From positions 1 through 25,761 of the forward strand of contig CAXGOB010000069.1 in NCBI GenBank assembly GCA_964011275.1: 25,761 bases of DNA, read 5' to 3'. A model generated the notes under the pieces. That model saw only the letters and a program-made list of their open reading frames with translations, made no database searches and was not told the DNA's origin. A program made the position numbers and the translations under genes. The DNA comes from UBA7328 sp002471345 (lineage in GTDB: Bacteria > Bacteroidota > Bacteroidia > Chitinophagales > Saprospiraceae). This document shows positions 18,557 to 25,730 of this stretch, one piece after another; position 1 is the first letter of the stretch, and each line of letters opens with the position of its first letter.

Positions 18557-19281
18557 AATTCCGATATTGTATAAATAGGAAAAGGAATGATACAGATTAG
18601 CACCATTCTTAGTTAGATTCTTGACTCGAGGCATAGATCGCCTGGTTGAAAAATGTACGTTATCAATCATTATAAATTAAGTTTTACTCTATCAAATGGC
18701 GCAGTCCTGCAATAAGCCTATCCCATGAACTCTACCAATAAGTTCAAGGCAATAGAAAAACAGTCTTAGCTAAGATGTTTAGGTCTGAAATGGACTGAAA
18801 CAGATTCTAAGCAAGTCTACTTTGTACAGCTCAATATGAGGAGTTATACACCAAACTTAAATTTATTCTGATCCTAATTAATAATAAATGGTGAAATTGA
18901 GATGGTTACATAAATCTATACGAAAAGTGTTCTTTCGCATTTCACAATAGTCGTTTTGAAAGATAGCCGACAGAATAAAGTACATATGAGAACGTAGGGG
19001 GAGAGCATTATTTCTTAAAAATATCAGTGAAATGGTAGACCACTTATGATCAAAAACCATTATATCCAAAGCTAATTCTTTTTGTTTTTGCTTTAGAATG
19101 ATTTTTGAAATTGATTTAATTTTAAGAGATCTTCCTACTCATATTTACTAAATTTCTCTATTTAAAAAGAGCTTATTAGCTTGACTTTATATACTGTTTC
19201 TATTTTTTTGTATTACTAAGTCTATTCTTCATCACAATCAAAATAATCTATATACCTTTTCACATCATCTAAATTGTACAA
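18557..19281. other. About 0.7 kb without a recognisable gene
   Basis: Only short open frames without protein-like features occur here. The longest is a minus-strand frame at 18878-19069, which I do not recognise. A small inverted repeat (TGAACT, nine bases, AGTTCA) is at 18726-18746. The last 150 bases before the R2lox start are very AT-rich and must carry its promoter; a TACCTTTT at 19253-19260 resembles a Bacteroidota -7 box, but no TTG sits at the right distance. Confidence 0.5.
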
Positions 19282-20175
19282 ATGAGACGTACTACTTATC
19301 AAACCACAAATGGAACAGGACTTGATAGAAATTCCTTTCCTATGAAACTTTGGGAAAAGGCTAAAGTATATGGCGTTTGGAATCCAAATGAATTCAATTT
19401 TTTAGCAGATAAACCAGATTGGGATAATTTGTCTCAAAATGAGAAGAAGGGCTTGATGAACACTCTAGCTCAGTTTCAAGCTGGTGAAGAGGCGGTAACT
19501 TTGGATTTATTGCCACTGATTATGGCTATAGCACGGGAAGGTAGATTAGAAGAAGAAATGTATCTGACATCATTTTTGTGGGAAGAGGCCAAGCATGTTG
19601 ACGGCTTTAATCGATTTTTAACCGAGGTAGTAGAAATAGGAAATGAAGAAATCGAGAGTTATATAATGCCAAGTTATAAGACTATTTTTCATGAAATATT
19701 ACCTGAATCTTTACACTTACTTACCCATGACCCATCTCCTGTGAATATGGCTAGAGCATCTGTTACCTACAATATGATCATAGAAGGTACATTAGCCGAG
19801 ACGGGATATTTTGTTTTTCATGAGACACTAGAGAAAAATAAAATCATGCCCAACATGATGGAGTTTGTAGGCAAGCTGAAGCAAGATGAATCTCGTCACA
19901 TCGCTTATGGATTATATCTTCTAGCACGGATTATTTCTGAAAATGGGGATGAAGTTTGGGATGCCATTCAAGATCAAATGAATAAACTTTTGCCATTGGT
20001 TATGAACCTTATAGAAGAAACATATGAGGACTTTGAAGTGATCCCTTTTGATATAGACCCAGCTACTTTTACAACTTACGCTCTAGGTCAGTTTCAAAAA
20101 CGAATGACAAAGTTAGAAAAAGCAAGAAACCAATCTGTAAATGAAATTGCTGCTCAAGCATTAGCTGAAGTATAA
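19282..20175 (+). CDS. R2-like ligand-binding oxidase (R2lox)
   Basis: A 297-residue ferritin-like protein of the R2lox family (relatives: Mycobacterium tuberculosis Rv0233 and Geobacillus kaustophilus R2lox), which assemble a Mn/Fe cofactor, bind a fatty-acid-like ligand and form a Tyr-Val ether cross-link; their physiological reaction is unknown. The six metal ligands are in place: Glu69 (QFQAGEEAV), Glu102 and His105 (LWEEAKHVDGF), Glu168 (IIEGTLAETGYF), Glu203 and His206 (QDESRHIAYG). The cross-link pair is also present as Val72 and Tyr163 (SVTYNM). Length equals the family norm and is shorter than true ribonucleotide reductase R2. The N-terminus (RRTTYQTTNGTGLDRNSFPM) also fits. It heads a tight three-gene run with a membrane protein 15 bases downstream, so its substrate or product may concern the membrane; that link is inference. 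Confidence 0.93.
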   Translation: MRRTTYQTTNGTGLDRNSFPMKLWEKAKVYGVWNPNEFNFLADKPDWDNLSQNEKKGLMNTLAQFQAGEEAVTLDLLPLIMAIAREGRLEEEMYLTSFLWEEAKHVDGFNRFLTEVVEIGNEEIESYIMPSYKTIFHEILPESLHLLTHDPSPVNMARASVTYNMIIEGTLAETGYFVFHETLEKNKIMPNMMEFVGKLKQDESRHIAYGLYLLARIISENGDEVWDAIQDQMNKLLPLVMNLIEETYEDFEVIPFDIDPATFTTYALGQFQKRMTKLEKARNQSVNEIAAQALAEV

Positions 20176-20190
20176 ATAACCTTTCCGTAT

Positions 20191-21768
20191 ATGACAGATC
20201 AATCAAAAGACAAAAAGAGCTTTTTTAAAGAGTGGTTAGAACAACTACAGCAAGAAAGTTGGCAGCTCGAATTACTGATTTCAGGATTGGCACTTTTTGG
20301 GATATGGGAGAGCCGGGAGATGCTATCTTCTTTTGACCACTATGTGGATAGTAATGTATATGGTGGTGCTTTTAATCAGATTACCTTCTTGCTTCTTTTT
20401 ATTCTTAAAGTGGGATGGAGGATATTTTTTATTAACCTCTTGATACATGTGATATTAAGGGGCCTATGGATAGGATCTATTGGTTTAAGATATATATCAG
20501 GAGACATAGAGTATGAAAATTTGGATTACTCCGAAGCCGCTACTGAATTTCTTAAAAAAAGGATTGGGACCTATGATGATTTTATTGAAAAGCTAGAATG
20601 GATTTGTAGTGTTCTTTTTGCTTATACATTTTTATTGTTTTTACTCTTCTTATCCATGACTCTGTTTTTTGCGGTGCCACCGGTGATTATTAAGATTACC
20701 GGCCCCAATACTGATAATGCGGGCTTTTTTATCGTAATGTTTAACATGATATATTATGTTATAGGCTTATTAGTTTTTATAGACTTTATTGCACTTGGAG
20801 CATTTAAGAAAATTAAGGATAAAACCGTATCTAAAGTCTATCTCTATATCTTTAGGTTCTATAGTATTGTCACATTATCTTTTTTGTATAGGCCTCTGCT
20901 ATATAACTTTTTAGATAATAAGGGTACTCGAAGATTATTCTTTTTTTCTATTCCATATATTTTGATACTCGCTATTGGACCCAATTTGTTCTCAAATAAT
21001 AACTATCCCTACTTTGATGCGCATCACTCTTTAAGGACTCATGGTCAGATTATTAATGATGCGAATTATGAAGACTTAAGAAGTATTAAATCCGAAGGGA
21101 AAGAGGGGATAGGTAAAATCGATTTTAAAAATAATATGCCGGATGTGATTCTTGGGCAATTCTACATGGAAATGCCATTTCAAAGAATATTTTTTGGAAT
21201 GCGCCAAAGTGACCTAAACCTTTTCAAACAAGACTCTATCGTTTCACCTATTTATAAAGAGGGTTTCAGATTCTCTCTTTTTAGTTCTTCCAAATTTGAA
21301 GACCCAGAACTAGATAAATTGTTGAAAGCTAAAGATGATAAGGCTAATGAGGTAAGAGAAAAACTGAAAGTAAATCGAGATCAATTGAAAGGAGTAAGCG
21401 AATCAGATCAGGCTCATATAGAATTAACTCAAGAGCGTGATAGATTAAGAGCAGAAAGAGATAGTTATGTAAGTGAAAAATCCGATGTGCATGAGAGTTT
21501 TGCAAAACAAAAAAATGAAAAAATATTAGAAGCCTTCATGGATTATATCGAGCTAGAACTTGATGGTATCCCTTACAAAGATAGTCTCACTTGCTATTTT
21601 TACATTCACCCAGATATCAATCAAAAAGGAGTATTGTGTCATTTTGATGCCAATCCTTTGAGTAGAGGGAATCATAATATGTCTGTCAAAAGAAAAGTAT
21701 ATCGAACTTCTCAAACAGGTAATATTGATATATTGCATTACATTTTACCATTTATCAAGGTGAATTAA
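20191..21768 (+). CDS. Multi-pass membrane protein with coiled coil, unknown family, in R2lox operon
   Basis: A 525-residue protein from ATG 20191, 15 bases after R2lox. About six membrane segments are visible: about 26-40, 63-100 (two), 138-168, 178-204, 216-236 and 248-265. A basic/acidic loop (YENLDYSEAATEF) lies between the early spans. The C-terminal half is soluble, with a charged coiled coil at about 372-448 (LLKAKDDKANEVREKLK..., ELTQERDRLRAERD) and a beta-rich end (YFYIHPDINQKGVLCHFDAN) finishing at IKVN. I recognise no enzyme motif. Only its place between R2lox and a DUF4199 gene suggests a joint membrane-related role. Confidence 0.85.
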   Translation: MTDQSKDKKSFFKEWLEQLQQESWQLELLISGLALFGIWESREMLSSFDHYVDSNVYGGAFNQITFLLLFILKVGWRIFFINLLIHVILRGLWIGSIGLRYISGDIEYENLDYSEAATEFLKKRIGTYDDFIEKLEWICSVLFAYTFLLFLLFLSMTLFFAVPPVIIKITGPNTDNAGFFIVMFNMIYYVIGLLVFIDFIALGAFKKIKDKTVSKVYLYIFRFYSIVTLSFLYRPLLYNFLDNKGTRRLFFFSIPYILILAIGPNLFSNNNYPYFDAHHSLRTHGQIINDANYEDLRSIKSEGKEGIGKIDFKNNMPDVILGQFYMEMPFQRIFFGMRQSDLNLFKQDSIVSPIYKEGFRFSLFSSSKFEDPELDKLLKAKDDKANEVREKLKVNRDQLKGVSESDQAHIELTQERDRLRAERDSYVSEKSDVHESFAKQKNEKILEAFMDYIELELDGIPYKDSLTCYFYIHPDINQKGVLCHFDANPLSRGNHNMSVKRKVYRTSQTGNIDILHYILPFIKVN

Positions 21769-21792
21769 GTACCTAATTTCAAAAAATATAAA

Positions 21793-22293
21793 ATGAAAAA
21801 TAACATTCTGACTTATGGTGGCTTTTTTGGGGCCATAATGTGTATCTCTTCTTATGCATATCTCAACTCTATGATTTCTACAACCATCAGTATGGTTGTT
21901 ACTTTTGGTGCACTTTTAGTTGTTCTAGTAATGGCAGGTTTGGCCTATAGAAAATCACAAGAAGGTTTTGCTTCTTTTGGAGAATTGATAAAGTTATACG
22001 GCGGGATTATTATAATGGCGATTTTAATGTCTACAATTTTTAGCCTCATTTATATGTCTACTTTGGATGAAGCCACTAAATCAGCTATATCTGAGAAAAT
22101 GATGGATAATGCAATGTCTATGTACGAAAGTATGGGTGTCCCTCAAGATCAAATGGATATCATGAGTGATGAATTAGAAAAACAATTTGAAAATATGTTT
22201 AGTCCCAGTACACTTATTCAAGGTGCATTGATAAACTTCTTAATGTATTTCATTATTTCATTAATTCCTGCGGCTATATTGAAGAAAAATTAG
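21793..22293 (+). CDS. DUF4199-type membrane protein
   Basis: A 166-residue protein from ATG 21793, preceded by an A-rich stretch (AAAAAATATAAA) typical of Bacteroidota translation starts. Spans at about 9-27, 31-50, 70-90 and 142-163 surround a hydrophilic, Met-rich segment (about 95-135, SEKMMDNAMSMYESMGVPQ). The layout, the YRKSQEGFASFGELIKLY motif after span two and the KK-N end fit the DUF4199 family, common in Bacteroidota and without known function. It is the last gene of the run starting with R2lox, 24 bases after the previous one, and a terminator follows. Confidence 0.8.
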   Translation: MKNNILTYGGFFGAIMCISSYAYLNSMISTTISMVVTFGALLVVLVMAGLAYRKSQEGFASFGELIKLYGGIIIMAILMSTIFSLIYMSTLDEATKSAISEKMMDNAMSMYESMGVPQDQMDIMSDELEKQFENMFSPSTLIQGALINFLMYFIISLIPAAILKKN

Positions 22294-22319
22294 AATAACA
22301 ATATTTTATAGAAATAAGA

Positions 22320-22352
22320 TAAAGAGCATCCATGAAAATGGGTGCTTTTTTT
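22320..22352 (+). terminator. Rho-independent terminator of the R2lox operon
   Basis: AGCATCC and GGGTGCT pair over 7 bp (one G-U), extended by an A-run facing a T-run, with the loop ATGAAAAT, then at least seven T. It begins about 27 bases after the stop at 22293. Confidence 0.85.
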
Positions 22353-22411
22353 ATTTGAATATAATTTTTGACTGGGCAAAAAATAAAATTTGAAAAACAA
22401 GAAAGGCATAA

Positions 22412-22442
22412 TTGATTAAGTCTGAAAACTTCGTTTATTTTG
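22412..22442 (+). promoter_or_regulatory. Bacteroidota-type promoter of the tRNA-His gene
   Basis: TTG at 22412-22414 and TATTTTG at 22436-22442 stand 21 bases apart and match the TTG / TAnnTTTG pattern known for the main sigma factor of this phylum. The -7 box is about 57 bases ahead of the tRNA and is followed by CACCACC. Confidence 0.55.
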
Positions 22443-22498
22443 CACCACCTTACAAAAAGGGAAATGTCGATTATAGAATTGACAAATCAAGAATTAAT

Positions 22499-22573
22499 GG
22501 TGATTGTAGCTCAGTTGGTTAGAGCACCGGTTTGTGGTTCCGGGGGCCGTGGGTTCGAATCCCATCTTTCACC
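22499..22573 (+). tRNA. tRNA-His (anticodon GTG) with U-U mismatches
   Basis: A full cloverleaf is present: the histidine-specific extra G at -1 (22499) opposite C73, D stem GCTC/GAGC, anticodon loop TTGTGGT with GTG, 5-base variable loop, T loop TTCGAAT, no encoded CCA. Oddities: acceptor strands GTGATTG and CTTTCAC leave two adjacent U-U mismatches (5-68 and 6-67), and the anticodon stem has a U-U at 31-39. Identity is clear; whether it folds and charges well is open. The first base of the GIY-YIG repeat zone follows at once. Confidence 0.9.
22560..22573 (+). repeat. 14-base direct repeat, left copy (tRNA-His 3' end)
   Basis: TCCCATCTTTCACC, from the T arm to the discriminator base of tRNA-His, recurs exactly at 24266-24279. 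A repeat that ends precisely at a tRNA terminus is what an att site looks like, but no integrase gene lies between the copies. Confidence 0.5.
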
Positions 22574-22831
22574 CTACTGACGCTCCCTGCGGTCGGTCAG
22601 CATGGCCGATCGCAGTGGTATAGCGGAAGTAGTACTGATATGTGAGCAAAGCGATCATCGTCAGTACATAACCCAATAATGAAGTTTTACGTCTACATAA
22701 TATTTTCTCGCGGACTTAACAGTTTCTGCGTAGGCCAAACGATTAATGTTGAGAATCGATTGGAGGCTCACAATTCTGGAAAGTCTCAATACACTTCAGG
22801 AGGGATTCCGTGGATATTGCTATGGTTTACA
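22572..22831 (+). repeat. Tandem 399-bp unit, copy A (homologous core)
   Basis: This 260-base core matches 22971-23230 without gaps and with 8 substitutions: 2 in the 107-base leader and 6 in the coding part. The leader holds inverted repeats: CTGAC...GTCAG, GCGGTCGG...CCGATCGC and GTACTGAT...GTCAGTAC. The repeat period of 399 bases runs from one leader through the GIY-YIG gene to the next. Confidence 0.9.
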
Positions 22832-22966
22832 ACTAAGTCGAATTTGTCAGAAGCTCAAAAATTAGAACAAAAAATAAAGAACCTATCTCAAGAGCGGAAA
22901 ATTAGGTTTATGCAAAAGTATGAGCTCTATATTCAAGTAACGGATCTAATGAATGTTATAACATGA
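22679..22966 (+). CDS. GIY-YIG domain nuclease-like protein (copy A), catalytic Tyr replaced
   Basis: A 95-residue single-domain protein of the short UvrC-N-like GIY-YIG group common in Bacteroidota. The GIY part is YVYII, the conserved Arg is in VENRLEAHNSG, and the acidic metal ligand is the Glu in AQKLEQKIK. The YIG part, however, reads FCVG: Cys17 stands where Tyr is expected, and copy B still has FYVG at this place. Because that Tyr supports catalysis in the family, this copy may be weak or inactive. The gene follows tRNA-His by about 105 bases, and its TGA stop overlaps a TGACGCTCCC motif that is repeated just after it, at the start of copy B. Length is normal. Confidence 0.8.
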   Translation: MKFYVYIIFSRGLNSFCVGQTINVENRLEAHNSGKSQYTSGGIPWILLWFTTKSNLSEAQKLEQKIKNLSQERKIRFMQKYELYIQVTDLMNVIT

Positions 22967-22970
22967 CGCT

Positions 22971-23230
22971 CCCTACTGACGCTCCCTCCGGTCGGTCAGC
23001 ATGGCCGATCGCAGTGGTATAGCGGAAGTAGTACTGACATGTGAGCAAAGCGATCATCGTCAGTACATAACCCAATAATGAAGTTTTACGTCTACATAAT
23101 ATTTTCTCGCGGACTTAACAGATTCTACGTAGGCCAAACGACTAATGTCGAGAATCGATTGAAGGCTCACAATTCTGGAAAGTCTCAATACACCTCAGGA
23201 GGGATTCCGTGGATATTGCTATGGTTTACA
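22971..23230 (+). repeat. Tandem 399-bp unit, copy B (truncated)
   Basis: Second copy of the leader plus GIY-YIG start. GTACTGAC (23031-23038) and GTCAGTAC (23059-23066) form a perfect 8-bp stem here, while copy A has one G-U at that place. Similarity to copy A stops at 23230, where DUF6090 coding sequence on the other strand begins. Confidence 0.9.
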
Positions 23231-23231
23231 C
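23078..23231 (+). pseudogene. Truncated GIY-YIG gene (copy B)
   Basis: Encodes the first 51 residues of the same domain as copy A, with the intact YIG motif (FYVG) and the conserved Arg (NRLKAHNSG). After WFT it runs into unrelated sequence and reaches a stop at 23285-23287, so the Glu ligand and the C-terminal helix region are lost. Of six coding differences from copy A, four change the amino acid, which points to relaxed selection in one or both copies. Confidence 0.8.
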
Positions 23232-23315
23232 CAAGGCGATCTCTCCAAAGGCATAAAAGACATACTTCTTGCCAGTTCTTGTTTTAACCTTCGACTTGCC
23301 ATCTTTTACTACCAT
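23229..23315 (-). pseudogene. N-terminal fragment of a DUF6090-type gene
   Basis: From ATG 23315 this frame gives 29 residues ending KKYVFYAFGEIALV, clearly related to KYLVYAIGEITLV near the start of the intact DUF6090 protein at 23470-24213. The match stops exactly where GIY-YIG copy B begins and a TAA follows, so the membrane span and all the rest are missing. The fragment looks like the stump of a second, tandem DUF6090 gene cut by the repeat unit. Confidence 0.65.
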
Positions 23316-23469
23316 AGATCCTGGACAGAACGAATTCTGAGATTTCACAATAATGTGAACATTTATGGTCTTCAAACTGAACTGAAGTTGTAATAAAACT
23401 GATAATTGTTGTAATTCATCACATCGCAAAACACCACCAAATATCTAATGAAACCTTTCTCTCCTAAAA

Positions 23470-24213
23470 TTACTTTAGACGGTCCAATATTTTCAAGGCT
23501 AATGTATCCAATTCCTTATAGTGACCACTCATGATCCGATTCCACACCATATGATCTACCATTAGGTTTTCAAATTTATAATCCCTCAAAATCACATCAT
23601 AATACCCCTTCATCAATTTTGATCGGCTTTCTGTAACACCATAATTTCCATGAAGATCAATATTTCGCATGGATATCTTATTTTGAAGGTAAGGTGTCAA
23701 TTTTTGGATGGCATGTAAGTCCTGATTTTTAAAATCCTCGTCTGTATCTTCCAACATCTGCAACCAATCAAAAATCATGGATTTTAAGCTGTCGTCATCT
23801 AAAAGTTTCAACCCTCCAGCCTGTAATAACTCTTCTATGGTGCTATTTGACGGATTAAAATTACCGTAATACTGGGTATGTACTAAAACGCTATCCATTT
23901 CTTGCTCCGTAAGGTTCTTTGGATTATTGTCAATGTAGTAAATGATCGTACGTGCATGTTGTAAAGATTGATCGAGTAGATCTATCCTTTTCTCTATGAC
24001 TTCTCTGTTTTGAATAAACTCCGATCTCAAATTATTCTTTATAATTCTCACCTCTTGATCAGCTCTACGGCTTTCATTCCAATTGTTTACTTGTAATGCA
24101 ATCAGTATTCCGATCACAACTAAAGTAATTTCGCCGATGGCATAAACCAGATATTTCTGTGTGGAGCCAGTTTCTATAATAAATCGTCTTATTTTCCGAA
24201 GGAATGTAAGCAT
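23470..24213 (-). CDS. DUF6090-type single-span membrane protein
   Basis: A 247-residue protein from ATG 24213. It has a basic N-terminus (LRKIRRF), the signature KYLVYAIGEITLVVIGILIA leading into QVNNWNE, which forms one membrane span at about 20-42, and a long helical, charged remainder with repeated Leu/Asp/Glu patterns (about 50-240). This is the usual architecture of DUF6090 proteins, often found as tandem families in Bacteroidota, with unknown function. The related stump at 23229-23315 suggests a former tandem pair here. The 14-base tRNA-end repeat lies 53 bases upstream of its start, in its promoter region. Confidence 0.85.
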   Translation of the reverse strand: MLTFLRKIRRFIIETGSTQKYLVYAIGEITLVVIGILIALQVNNWNESRRADQEVRIIKNNLRSEFIQNREVIEKRIDLLDQSLQHARTIIYYIDNNPKNLTEQEMDSVLVHTQYYGNFNPSNSTIEELLQAGGLKLLDDDSLKSMIFDWLQMLEDTDEDFKNQDLHAIQKLTPYLQNKISMRNIDLHGNYGVTESRSKLMKGYYDVILRDYKFENLMVDHMVWNRIMSGHYKELDTLALKILDRLK

Positions 24214-24441
24214 AGACTAAAGATAAGGGAGAAAGTTGAAATCCATATAAGCAGTTTCATGATAGTCCCATCTTTCACCTGAAGTTCAAATAGACACAGC
24301 CAAATGGCAGATTTTTGTTTGAACCTTACATTTATAGTTTGCTGATATTTAAAACGTTGAGTTGATGAGACCATGGAAGTGTCATGATAACACTACAGAT
24401 TACCGATCAATCCATCGAAGGTTTCTATATTTTTACAATGA
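24214..24441. other. Intergenic region between DUF6090 and tail-fibre-like genes
   Basis: About 230 bases with no convincing gene. It contains the right copy of the 14-base tRNA-His 3' repeat and should hold the promoter of the DUF6090 gene; I see no clear promoter boxes or terminator. Confidence 0.5.
24266..24279 (+). repeat. 14-base direct repeat, right copy
   Basis: TCCCATCTTTCACC, identical to the last 14 bases of the tRNA-His gene at 22560-22573, same orientation, 1706 bases apart. The flanks differ (AGT before, TGA after), so the match is just this block. It may be the far end of a small element or a chance match. Confidence 0.45.
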
Positions 24442-25359
24442 CTAATCAATGTATTCAAATATTACTTGGATTATTTTGAACTCATCATCTAAAGGTCGTC
24501 CTGTTACTCCAAAATGTCTAACCATTCTAAAGCTGTAGCTCCTGGTTAAATTATCAATTATAACGTTTACATTATCTGCTTCCGTGGTATTATAGCCACT
24601 CCCACCTTCACTTACTATAGTAACCGCACTGCTTTTATAGCCGATAAGATTGAAAGGAATTGTTGTTTCATATGCCGAATCAAAGTAAGCTAACTTAAAG
24701 TGAGCAGAGTAGTTGGGATCAAGGTCTTCATACACGACAGTGATCTTCTTGATTGTACTGCCATGAGGTAGTTGTACCGGTGCCACTAGCTCACGACCTG
24801 AAGAATCAACAAAATATGCGTTGGCAGCGTTTGATACCCAAGCGATGCCAGGGGTATCTCCTCCAGGGCGAAATGCTGATGCAGGTATCGAATAATATTT
24901 GATCGCTGTGCTGGTTACAAGTGTGCCATTGTCTTGAACATATACGGGCTTTTTTCCGTAACCTGCCAAATCAGAAACTCTCACATTACCAACCACATGC
25001 AGATTAGAAGCAGGATTGGTCGTGTTAATACCAACCCGACCTATACCAGTAACTGTAAATCGATCAGCTCCTCCTGATCCGTTATTGTAAAAGAAGTTAA
25101 TCCGCGGAATGCCGGTATCGTGTGGTTCAGCGGCAATAGTCCAAAACTTGTTAGGGTTAGCTGTATTCTTAAACGTCATTCGAGTAAAATCCTGTCCGAT
25201 TTCCGTTATTTGGAAATGAGGTTGCCCAACACGACTGTCCCCTTCTATTTCTATTGGCACTTGACCAAGAATGATAATAGGAGATATGTGAATGCAGATT
25301 CCAATTAAAGCCACTACGATCGAATTGAATAACCCGCCAATTAAATTATCACCTTTCAT
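24442..25359 (-). CDS. Secreted tail-fibre-like protein
   Basis: A 305-residue protein from ATG 25359. The hydrophobic N-terminus (about 9-33, SIVVALIGICIHISPIIIL then GQ) is a signal peptide or anchor. About 60-150 has the pattern of phage-tail-fibre-like Bacteroidota exoproteins: GRVGINTTNPASNLHVVGN followed by VRVSDLAGYG and VYVQDNGTL. The C-terminal 150 residues (YYSIPASAFRP..., IIQVIFEYID) are a beta-rich domain without a motif I know; the S74 self-cleaving chaperone seen in many such proteins is missing. A surface or extracellular structural role is likely. No T9SS sorting domain is visible. Confidence 0.8.
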   Translation of the reverse strand: MKGDNLIGGLFNSIVVALIGICIHISPIIILGQVPIEIEGDSRVGQPHFQITEIGQDFTRMTFKNTANPNKFWTIAAEPHDTGIPRINFFYNNGSGGADRFTVTGIGRVGINTTNPASNLHVVGNVRVSDLAGYGKKPVYVQDNGTLVTSTAIKYYSIPASAFRPGGDTPGIAWVSNAANAYFVDSSGRELVAPVQLPHGSTIKKITVVYEDLDPNYSAHFKLAYFDSAYETTIPFNLIGYKSSAVTIVSEGGSGYNTTEADNVNVIIDNLTRSYSFRMVRHFGVTGRPLDDEFKIIQVIFEYID

Positions 25360-25730
25360 TTCATGTGTTTTTTTGATATTAACTAGTTTCTTGAGTAAAT
25401 TAAATTTAAGTGTTAGCCTTTCGTAATACTAATTCTTAAAAGATTATGGTCAGAGTAGAATTCATTCCTCCAATCTCATTCCGTATAAAATCATTTGAGG
25501 TTCATCGAGTTTGGATGACAACTGCTTGGTAACCTATAAGACCCTCAATTTCTTTTAGCTTTTTTGATTACCCTTGACTGATTTTGAATAACACTATCTT
25601 CATCAGAATATTAACCTAGCGCTAAACTTTAGTCGACCTGAAGTCTATCTGATGATGGCAGAACCTGTGAGAATAATCTCCACACTCCAAAATTATAAGC
25701 ACTCCCTCTGTAGCCTTGCGTAAAAATAAG
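25360..25730. other. About 370 bases without a supported gene
   Basis: Upstream of the tail-fibre-like gene. Several stops occur in all frames; the only protein-like stretch is a 43-residue plus-strand frame at 25592-25723, too short to call. The promoter of the minus-strand gene should be near 25365-25440, where the sequence is very AT-rich. Confidence 0.5.

Noticed and set aside
18476..18670. A 64-codon minus-strand frame containing MKNLKKGSSYDH
   Set aside because: Not protein-like beyond the MKNLKK start; it overlaps the signal peptide of the broken T9SS gene and is best seen as the shifted start of that gene.
18878..19069. A 63-codon minus-strand frame in the long gap
   Set aside because: No recognisable motif, no start context, and the neighbouring sequence has stops in all frames; not enough to call a gene.
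23231..23287. Apparent weak continuation of GIY-YIG similarity in copy B with a one-base deletion and a stop
   Set aside because: The same bases read on the minus strand match the DUF6090 signature much better, so the GIY-YIG similarity truly ends at 23230.
25592..25723. A short plus-strand frame with a stretch (SRPEVYLMMAE) that recalls the SusD/RagB motif RYAEVYLMYAEA
   Set aside because: Only 43 codons, no start codon in context, no similarity on either side of the short stretch; chance resemblance is more likely.
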